In this document: in pieces, positions 42,978-50,935 of the stretch | Numbering within the stretch: the stretch's first letter is position 1 | How the letters are laid out: every line of letters begins with the position of its first letter | NCBI GenBank assembly: GCA_036927565.1 | Contig: JAYESD010000002.1 | Coordinates: forward strand, 143,971,167-144,035,166 | From: Tuctoria greenei | Taxonomy: Eukaryota; Streptophyta; Magnoliopsida; Poales; Poaceae | Direction of reading: 5' to 3' | DNA: 64,000 bases | Position numbers and translations under genes: made by a program | The notes under the pieces: model-generated | Told to the model about the DNA's origin: nothing | Databases searched by the model: none | Seen by the model: the letters and a program-made list of their open reading frames with translations, nothing else

Positions 42978-45041
42978 ATGTCAGTTAAAAGCAAGAATCA
43001 TGCATTATATGCTGAGATGATGGACATGATGAAGACGACGATGGAGTTGCTCAGTAAAAATCAAACATCAACCAAGGATTCACATGACATTCAGACCACC
43101 TTTACAATACCTTCCACAAGAAGTAATTACATTCTCCCATATCTTCCTTCTTATGATGGTTTTGGTTACGATGAATATATTGCTTGGGAAATAGAGTTGG
43201 ATAAAATTTTTGGACAATGTCATATGTGTGAGAAAAGAAAGATTAGAAATGTTGCAAGTGCATTAGTAGGTTGTGCATTGACTTGGTGGAACAACTTAAG
43301 TGATTTAGAAAGACCTCGAACATGGAAAGATATGAAAATTCTTATGCGAGAAACTTTTGCTAATGTATCTAATTGTAAAGATGAAATACATGAACTTGAG
43401 AAGAATTTTCTTGTTGTACCTCCTCCTTTGCCTAACCTTTTGCAGGAACATGAACAAATAAATGAAGATGCAAATGAGAGTGAAGTGTTGAACAATTCTT
43501 CTGAATTTTTTGATGAATCAACTCATAATGCATTTGAATTTCTTGCTGAAAATGAGAGTAGTGTTAATGGACAATGCTCTACAGTTAACCACGGTATGAC
43601 ATTTTCAGATGTGCTGAATTTTGCTACCAATCATACTATCGATGAGCAGCAACAAGATGAACCTTTTCATAATACAACTTTACCATTAGTTGATTTTCCC
43701 ACTGATTCTTATAACAAAAATGAGTTGTGTGCTGATAATTATATTATACCTATGCTAGAACAACCAAATGAATTTGATACTTTATCACTCACTTGTGCTG
43801 AAATTAAGCATTTGATCCCAACTACATGTGAAAGGGATGAGCTGAAATTGTTATCTTCTTTAAATACTTTGGGCTATATTGAATTTGACACTCTTTGTGA
43901 TCTAGATATCGTAGAGAAGATAATATTTTCTCAATCTGAATTGCCTTTGTTAAGTAGAAATATTTTTCATGCTATAGGCAAATATGAACATAGTGGTATG
44001 TTTATGGTGCATAAAGTTTACATATGTTCAAATGAGGAAGCTCCTTTTGTGCTGCAACAACATGGTCAAGTAAATGAATGTACTAACGCTAATAATGTCT
44101 TGTCAAGTTTTTCTAGTATGTTTTCCTTGCAGCAGGGACAACAAAAGCATTATTCACTGTGGTTGTGCATTATGGACAGCACTTACTCTACCTCCAATGC
44201 AAGCCTCTTTGCTGGACATACGAGCAAGCCGTGGACGGCTTGTCATAAAGAATGGGAGAATGATGAGATCATGCACATTATTATTGCACCTACAAACATG
44301 ACACAATATTTATTTGTTTGGGATCCTGGCTCAAGTGAATGTGCACTCTTATTTGATGGACAAGATCAAGATGGCGCACTATGTCGTCCACCACCTTGGC
44401 CTCCTCCATTCATGCATACAAGAAGATTTGATGGCGTTGCACATTTGGACCAACACATGAGAGGAGACGAACTTGAGTCGAGGACGACTCCAATTCAAGG
44501 AGGGGAGGATGATGAGGACATCACTTCTATGGATACAAACAACACTCCATTGAACATACAAGATGCAATCAATAGAGTTCATACACAACAATTAATTTCA
44601 GAGGTACACTCGTTCTTATATATTTTCTTATATGTTTTTGAACATAAATTGCTACTTAATGATTTATTTGTAATTAGGATCCATGGAGAGGTTCAAGGAG
44701 TACTTGGAGGGAGTATTAGGGACGTGGAAGACCAGAGAATTCGTTCAAAGAAGATGGAAACCGAACCAAACTCCAAATCGTATCCAACTCAGAGTCTAGG
44801 AGCAGTACGCACTAAAACGGACGCCCAGGAAGCATACGAACTCCGTTTTGGACGTTCTACATATGCACGGAAAGGGGAGAGGATAACCTTTCCAATGGCA
44901 CTGGTCCCATATCAAAATTCCTTTGGAGTCGTCGGGAATCGTCGAAACAAAATCAAGTACAGAATCTGTCAGGGTGCTGCGCCACCGTATTGGGCCATTG
45001 GGCCTTGTATCAAGTCTAAGTCCATTATTTTTGTATGTTAG
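42978..45041 (+). CDS. Gag-like ORF, copy 3, intact (687 aa)
   Basis: The only copy without a stop. The start MSVKSKNHALYAEMM is the first ATG with coding similarity across copies; an ATG 16 codons upstream is open but the preceding sequence looks like leader. Residues about 40-140 form a retrotransposon gag core (YDGFGYDEYIAWEIELDKIF, ALVGCALTWWNNL, TWKDMKILMRETF). Then comes an acidic Asn/Glu-rich region, a region with SRNIFHAIGKYEHSGMFMV, and a tail that reads through the polypurine tract into LTR 4. No zinc knuckle, protease or pol. The core points to gypsy gag; the rest I do not recognise. Because LTR 4 lacks the TAA at GCATAC-TAA, the tail is about 56 codons longer than in the other copies. 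Confidence 0.85.
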   Translation: MSVKSKNHALYAEMMDMMKTTMELLSKNQTSTKDSHDIQTTFTIPSTRSNYILPYLPSYDGFGYDEYIAWEIELDKIFGQCHMCEKRKIRNVASALVGCALTWWNNLSDLERPRTWKDMKILMRETFANVSNCKDEIHELEKNFLVVPPPLPNLLQEHEQINEDANESEVLNNSSEFFDESTHNAFEFLAENESSVNGQCSTVNHGMTFSDVLNFATNHTIDEQQQDEPFHNTTLPLVDFPTDSYNKNELCADNYIIPMLEQPNEFDTLSLTCAEIKHLIPTTCERDELKLLSSLNTLGYIEFDTLCDLDIVEKIIFSQSELPLLSRNIFHAIGKYEHSGMFMVHKVYICSNEEAPFVLQQHGQVNECTNANNVLSSFSSMFSLQQGQQKHYSLWLCIMDSTYSTSNASLFAGHTSKPWTACHKEWENDEIMHIIIAPTNMTQYLFVWDPGSSECALLFDGQDQDGALCRPPPWPPPFMHTRRFDGVAHLDQHMRGDELESRTTPIQGGEDDEDITSMDTNNTPLNIQDAINRVHTQQLISEVHSFLYIFLYVFEHKLLLNDLFVIRIHGEVQGVLGGSIRDVEDQRIRSKKMETEPNSKSYPTQSLGAVRTKTDAQEAYELRFGRSTYARKGERITFPMALVPYQNSFGVVGNRRNKIKYRICQGAAPPYWAIGPCIKSKSIIFVC

Positions 45042-45417
45042 GGTTAGGTCACAACCCCAACACCCCCTTGGACGTCCTCCCACCTATATATACTCCTTAG
45101 TAGCTGCCATGAACAATTGGGTTTTGCATAGATTAATAATATCGCTGTTCTACAGTTTGTGAAACCCCAACTTCGCGATTTCAGATCGTGTCTTCTACGT
45201 TCTTGCTTGTGTTCTCGGTTGCACTTGCAGAGATTAGCCTTCTTGGCGAGGTCAATCGTGTGAAGCACGGTTGATAACCAATGGAGCGGTGGTGTAGTGA
45301 TTGTAGGGGCTGTTCGTGTTCTACTCGAGAGCCTCGGATCATCAACGTCGAGATCTCCATCAATCGACTTACCCATTACCTATCGGAAGATCGGGACTCA
45401 TCATATTTTCCCTATCA
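44510..45417 (+). repeat. Gag-array LTR 4, diverged 3' end
   Basis: Aligned to LTR 1-3 throughout except for the last about 20 bases, which read ATTTTCCCTATCA instead of CAATTCTCTCATCA. It still ends in CA and is followed at once by the TAAAG duplication, so this is the true right end. Confidence 0.9.
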
Positions 45418-45422
45418 TAAAG
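45418..45422. repeat. Target-site duplication of Gag-array, right copy
   Basis: TAAAG, matching 33572-33576. Confidence 0.88.
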
Positions 45423-45876
45423 GTCCTCCGATCATGTATCATTAATATGACATTAATGACATGGAATCAGGTCTTGTAACTGTAGCTTTAACTGCCCTTG
45501 AATGTCCATGCCATTGGAGATCTGCCAGTCTTCTCGCTGCTATCTTAGGTCCAGAGGCTCGACACGTGGTGGCTCCGGAGCTTCCCATTGTGGGGGGCAG
45601 GTCCGAAGCCACTATACACGTGGCAGCACCGGAGCTTCCCTCTACTGGGGGTTAGGTCCGGGGTCACTGGACACGTGGCAAGACCGGAGCTTCCCTATGA
45701 AGGGAGTTAGGTCCAGCCTTGTGTTACACGTGGCGGTGCCGAAGCTACCCAAATGAGGGAGGCGGGTCCAGTGTTGTGTAACACGTGCAGCCTTCAGAGG
45801 TCTTCAACTCGGACGGGTGGAACTCCTTAGATTTTTTTGCGGTATCATGGGGTACCCGGTACGCAGGGTACCGACA
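45423..45876 (-). repeat. Tat-B 3' LTR, 5' part
   Basis: In sense orientation the LTR starts TGTCGGTACCCTGCG at 45876, a form typical of grass gypsy LTRs. It runs to 45423 and continues at 33576. The two parts together make 844 bp. It holds the G-box array. Confidence 0.75.
45563..45787. promoter_or_regulatory. Array of five G-boxes at 54-55 bp spacing
   Basis: CACGTG occurs at 45563, 45617, 45672, 45727 and 45782 within tandem units that also share CCGGAGCTTCCC and GTTAGGTCC. CACGTG is the plant G-box, bound by bZIP and bHLH factors. In the uninterrupted LTR the array would lie about 290-510 bp upstream of the TATA box at 33422-33428. Confidence 0.85.
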
Positions 45877-46207
45877 GTGGCCTCCGGGCCCACATCTGGG
45901 AGAAACCATTTGGGTTAAGTTATTCTACCAGAGGGGAAGCCATCTTCAATTCCCGTGCTACGGCTTCAAAGGTCTTCTAATGTGATGTTGGGGTGATGAT
46001 TTGCTGTTCAGCCATCGCAGCATGGCTTCTTTTGAATGCGGCAGGTGAGATCCTTGCATGCGGATATCACACAATTGAAGGTCGCCAGTTCCCAATACGA
46101 AAACTTTATCGGTTCCGAGCGCCCTTTGAGGCCGCCGCCCTCGGGCCTCCAACTTCCCATCATGAGAACAGTTTGCCTGTGGTATTAACTTTGACTTTTC
46201 TGCCGAA
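45877..46207. other. Tat-B region between 3' LTR and antisense ORF
   Basis: No convincing gene. It should contain the Tat-B polypurine tract next to 45877 on the minus strand, but the purine run there is weak. It may also hold the promoter and N-terminus of the antisense ORF. Confidence 0.45.
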
Positions 46208-49200
46208 GTGGTCCTGGGCCCATTTGTCATTGACGGGGTAGTTTTTTTAAAGCGTGATCTTGATCCCGCTGCGGTTTTCCTCCAAGCGTTGCAGAGGCTT
46301 ACTGAAGAAGGAAATCCCGCATGGTTTGAGGACTCTTTATGCTTTCATTCGAACTTGCGTCAGAGCCTTCAACCTTTGCTTAGCCCTTCCAAATTTTCTC
46401 TCCACTTTGCCGCGATGGAGTTAGGTCTTCCCTGCAGCAGAATCAAAACCAAAGAAGTTTTTTCGAGGGTCCGGAACTACATGGGGTGGTCCAGCGACTC
46501 CTGCAACAATGACATCCACTTCGGCAAACTCCCCTTCAAGAAGGAGCGCACAAGAGAGATGGTGTACTTCTCAGCGTACGCAATGGCGGGTTTGATCCCA
46601 CCTTTTTTGAGCTTTCTCTTGATGTTGCTAGATTTCAACGGCCTCCAGTTTCATCATCTCGGCCCCCACTACCTCTTGCTGGTGGCAACCTTCATCAACT
46701 TCTGCGAGATGTGTGTGGGCGTGCCTCCGTGCATTGAGCTGTTCCGGACCTTCTTCACGGTCCACACCATCAGAAAGGGGACGGAGTTGATTGGCTTCTA
46801 CTACTTTATGACGCGCAAGAATTGACCCTTCAAGTACTTGAAGGCCTTTCCCTCCGGCAAGTGGGATGACTGGAAGAAAGACCGCGTCATCATCATAGTG
46901 GAGGAGCACGAGAGGTTGGAGCTGCCCATGGGCCTCCCCAATGTTGATGCCGACGCCTGGAACGTAGTTCCAGAGCTGTCAGTAGCGTACAAGCCCATCC
47001 TGACAAGGATCTAGGAATGCGTGTAGAGTGGAGTGACCCCTCAGATGGTCTTCGGCAATTTCCTGGTGAACAGGTGGACTTCGCTGAAGACTAGGGAGTG
47101 GCCCGCATGGGTTGTCAATAGTGAGATGGATCATAACCGAATTAAAGTCGGTTTGAATACCGACTTGGATGATAAATCGTTGAATCTCCATCTCAAGAAA
47201 TTTCAGAATGGAGTTATCTCTTGCAACACCCTGGCTCTGCTGGCTGCCTTCCTACCTCTGAACATGGTTCCAGAGGTTAGCAGGGAGATCCGGAGGAGAA
47301 TGCCAACACTGGATGACCTCAGCATGGTTGAGAGGTGCTAGACCTCCGTGGTTGCAATCCCCGAAGATTCAGAGAGGGTGGCTCCCACTGCTCCAAGCCA
47401 GAAAGTTGATGACGCTGGCAACGACAAGGGCAAGGGCAAGTAGCCGACCGAATCTTCTAGTTCGAACCTCTTCTCCCCAGCGAAGCAGATTTTTAGCGGC
47501 CATGCCTCCTTCGGTGCTGGCGTCCTCGAGGGACGCTAGCTCTGGTAGATCCACTCCAGTCTCAGTGTCAGTCATGAGTTCCAGGTCCGGAGGTCCTTCC
47601 CAGCGAAGGGAGGTCCAAGCTGAGGCGACGCTAATGACAGCGACATGTCATGGGCAGCAAGCTGGAGCTTCTACCACACCAACTATGGTGGGTTCTGGCT
47701 CTGATCGCCCAACGAAGAAATTCTGTGCCAGCTAAAAAGGTAGCATCCCTAGGTAAGCCTAGTGCCGTTACCTTGGGTTGCTATTTTCGTTTTTATTATG
47801 TCTTGAATCTTCGATCCTTCGTTTGCAGGGCATCAAAGAAGGGAACCGAAGCTCCGACATCTGCTACAGCAACTAAGGCTGTGCAGGCGGAGGCTCCAGC
47901 TTCAACCCTTACACCTCCCCAAGTGGCGACTCAAGTCACGACAGTTCTGGCGCTGGCTGTTGTGCATCTGGATCCAGAAGCGTCGCTAGAGGCTCCCGTG
48001 GTAGCGCCGGACCACAGGGGAGAAGTTTGTGAAGATGCGCCAGAGGCTGCAGCGCCGGCGACTAAAGCTCCAGTTTAGGAGACGAAGATGCAGATGTTCG
48101 AGCTTTTGAGCCAGAGGTAACCGAAGCTCTAGCGCCTGAGACGAAATTTGTTGAAGATCTAGCGGTTGAGCCGGAGGTTCATGAAGTTTCGGCCTCCGTG
48201 CCGGAGATTGTTGAAGCTCCGGCACCTAGGCCGGATGCAGTGGAAGTACTGGCGCCTGAGCCAATGGTGATGGTGGGGGCTCCGGACGAAGGTCCAACGT
48301 CTGCCCCGGAGACAATTACTTTGGAGGCGCCCATGTCCGAGCCGGATCACCCAGAGGAGTCAGTGGCGGGCCCTCCTCCCACAGAGCCGACGGTTGAATA
48401 TCCGGTAGGGGGACCTTTGGTGTCAGCCCCAGAGGTTTAAGTTCCGTCAGTGGGACCCTTGTCAGTGTTGGCAGAAGCAGAAGAGCTTTTGGGAGGTGGC
48501 CCTTGTGCCGCAATACCGTAGGGGACCACGCTTGTGGAATGGGACACAATTTTTGTACTTGAAGACACCTTGGAGCCGTCGGAGAAGACCCTGGTAGGCC
48601 CGGAGCCTATTCCCTTGGCATTGTCTATCAACAACGCCTGCTCAAGTCTCCATCTCGCCTTCGACCACGACAGCATGGTCCTCGAAGAAGAGCGCCACAC
48701 CTTGAGGCATTGGCGCATCAGACTTTACTTCGAGACAAAGCTTACACAAACAAGGCTTGCTGACCAACGTGAACGAGTTGAGAAGGAAAAGGCCCCGATG
48801 GAATATTGGGGCCAGATGCTGGAGGAGAGGGAGGCCTCCACCAGGGACCTTGATGCAAAGAGTCGAGAGATTCTTGAGCACGCCAGGAAAGTAATGAGGC
48901 TGCTGACGATCGTGAGGACAGCCTCAACACACTGAATGAAATTCTCCTGAAGCGCCGAGAGGACCTCGATGAGAGGGAAGAGAAGCTCCTGGAGAAGCAG
49001 GAGGATATCATGAAGAGGGAGGAGGAGCTCACCCAGAAACTGTCTCTAGGAGAGAAAAACTTGGCTAATCGCACAAGAAAGCTAGATCAGCGATGCAATC
49101 AGGAGGAGGAGAAGCACAGGAAGATGGGACAGGAGCTCTCCAAGAGAGAAGCTGATGTCGCCACCAGGGAGGAAAGAGTATGAGGCAGAGAGAAGGACCT

Positions 49201-49730
49201 GGCGGACCAACGGAACCACATCCACCTATGGGATTCGGAGCTTGCAGACCGCGAAAGGCAGGTGACTGAGAGTATTCAGCAACATGCCAAAGAGGTCGTA
49301 CGCATCACCCGGGAGAGTTCGGAGCTTGTGGCCGCCAAGCGGTCACTGGAGGAACTCAAGAATTCGAGGACAACGGAGTCTCGGAAAGTCTGGGACTTCC
49401 TGGGGCATGCTAACAAGGCTTTGGTGCCGCTTGGCTTCAGCCCGGTACGTCCAGAAGACGCTAAGCTGGAGCTGGACAAGGCGCTGGTGCCATTGGGCTC
49501 TACCAGAAACAAGTTGGACACGATGGGTGACATCATCACCGACCAATTGGAGACAGAAGGAAAGTCTTTGGATAAGAACGTCACCGAATTTGTGTTGACG
49601 TGTATAGAATGTCGAGACCCCGAACTTTTTTCTGGATCTGGTGTTCGAAGGGACCATTGCGGAAGAGGAAGATGCTGTCAGGGCCAGCGTTCAAGAAACT
49701 ACCAAAAAATTTGCCTCGTATTTCCATAGG
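46208..49730 (+). pseudogene. Tat-B antisense ORF: gypsy-type transposon domain plus coiled coil, broken
   Basis: Plus strand, opposite to pol. Block 46208-46825 has the domain recalled as 'putative gypsy type transposon' (PF04195): FSAYAMAGLIPPFLSFLLML, FNGLQFHHLGPHYLL, FINFCEMCVGVPPCIELF and ELIGFYYFMTRK. The frame continues with stops through 47340 (EWPAWVVNSEMDHNRIKVG). After a frameshift and a candidate intron (47753-47828) comes a Pro/Glu/Val/Ala-rich region (48100-48440). A long charged coiled coil (48500-49700) follows with further frameshifts near 48080, 48900 and 49620. The likely start is the ATG at 46208, but the true N-terminus may be upstream. The function of this family is unknown to me; position and strand fit the antisense ORFs reported in grass Tat elements. 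Confidence 0.8.
47753..47828 (+). other. Candidate 76-bp intron in the Tat-B antisense ORF
   Basis: AG/GTAAGC at the 5' side and a T-rich stretch ending CTTCGTTTGCAG/GG at the 3' side. Removing 76 bases joins the upstream frame (KKFCAS) to the downstream frame (ASKKGTEAPTSATATK). The interior is T-rich, unlike the GC-rich coding flanks. Confidence 0.55.
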
Positions 49731-50029
49731 GCCTAGGACGCCCAATAGCCAGGACCTTTTTTCTTTTGCCTTTTAGTGTAATCCTCATTTTGTAATCCAG
49801 TCTAGTCCTTCAAATGAATGAAATCCCAACTCCTTGAATGAATGAATTCCATTTTGTGTTTGTCTTAAATGCATTGTACTTTATCTTGTTGGCCCCCTGG
49901 TAGTTGTGCACAACTTGATTGCGAACATGTACCAAAAGGATCTGACAATGTCTTGATGACTTGAACACTTTGAACCTGTAGCTAGGACGCTTAGGTTTTT
50001 AGTCTAAAGTTTACTTCCGACATCTTCAT
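49731..50029. other. Tat-B 3' region of the antisense ORF
   Basis: No gene. AATGAATGAA-type sequences and T-rich runs just after the ORF end (near 49770-49860) look like an untranslated region with possible polyadenylation signals on the plus strand. Confidence 0.45.
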
Positions 50030-50610
50030 GGACCCTTTCTGACATCGACGGCGGGACCCCTAGGAGGTGTCAGAACTTGATAAGTCTGACGGAGCCCACT
50101 GTCAATGAGTGAAACGTCGACGGCGGCTCCCCTGAGGGTTGTTGGAGCTTGGTAGTTTCGACGGCACCCACTGCCAACACATAAAGCGTCGACGACGGGG
50201 CCCCTAGGAGGTGTCGGAGCTTGGTAGGTCCAACGGCACCCACTGCGAGCACATAGAGCATCGATGGCGGGCCCATTGGGAGGTGTCGGAGCTTGGTAGG
50301 TCCGACGACGCCCACTGCCACCACATAGAGCGTCGACGGCGGGCCCCTTATGATCGTCGGAGCTTCCTAGCTTCGATGATATCCACCATCAACATATAAT
50401 ACGTCGATGGCGAACTCCTTTAGGGTGATTTCTTCAAAATCTTCTCTTGGATTGCCGTTTATTCTTCACGTCGATGGCGGGCCCCCATGGGAGTTGTCGG
50501 AGCTTGTTAGCTCCTAGGATGCCCACTTTCAATGTTAGAAACATCGACGGCGGGCCCCCTTGGGGGATGTTGTAGCTTAGTAGCTCCGGCATCGTCCACC
50601 ATCGTCATGA
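50030..50610. repeat. About 71-bp minisatellite of Tat-B
   Basis: About eight units starting CGTCGACGGCGGGCCCCT (50043, 50116, 50187, 50258, 50330, 50402, 50470 and 50544), with GGTGTCGGAGCTTGGTAGG and CGGCACCCACTGCCA inside. Same location, length and core as the Tat-A array, but the consensus differs. Confidence 0.85.
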
Positions 50611-50930
50611 ATGTTCATTTTTCCTGCACATCAAAGACAAGAAAAACAATAAAATCCGTCCTCTCGTCTATAACCCTTTTGCGACTTACTGTTCTTATTT
50701 GAATTTTATATCCATAGGAACTCAATATGATAACAAGTACATTGATGTAATTTTTCCAGATCCAAATGCCTTTTGAACCCGCCCTACTAAGGCCTGCCAT
50801 AATGTAGGTAGAGTGGTGTACTTGGGGTGCTTGACCAGGCTAAGTCGATAGCACACTCCGGATCTGACACTATCTTCGGCGTTCAGGCGAGTAGACCATC
50901 TAGCAATGCTAAGATCCGAAAAAACCAACA
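50611..50930. other. Tat-B spacer left of Del-F
   Basis: No gene. It begins TTTTTCCTGCACATC, similar to TTTGTCCTGCACATA of Tat-A near 28108. It continues at 59164 after Del-F. Confidence 0.55.
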
Positions 50931-50935
50931 ATATA
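50931..50935. repeat. Target-site duplication of Del-F, left copy
   Basis: ATATA, identical to 59159-59163. Confidence 0.85.

Larger units (their letters stand above)
33577..45417 (+). mobile_element. Gag-array: LTR element in tandem, four LTRs and three internal regions
   Basis: LTRs start at 33577, 37223, 40867 and 44510, so the period is 3643-3646 bp. The whole is flanked by one TAAAG duplication. Each LTR begins TGATGAG; the first three end CTCATCA before ATTGGTATCAG (primer site). Each internal region holds one gag-like ORF and no pol, so the element is non-autonomous. The copies differ by few substitutions. The Tat-B LTR resumes on the far side. The array probably arose from one insertion by unequal recombination between LTRs or by a concatemeric integration. 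Confidence 0.93.

Noticed and set aside
46208..46825. A host membrane protein gene, because of the hydrophobic stretch
   Set aside because: The block fits the gypsy-type transposon domain, lies between LTR and pol of an element, and has a homologous layout in Tat-A.
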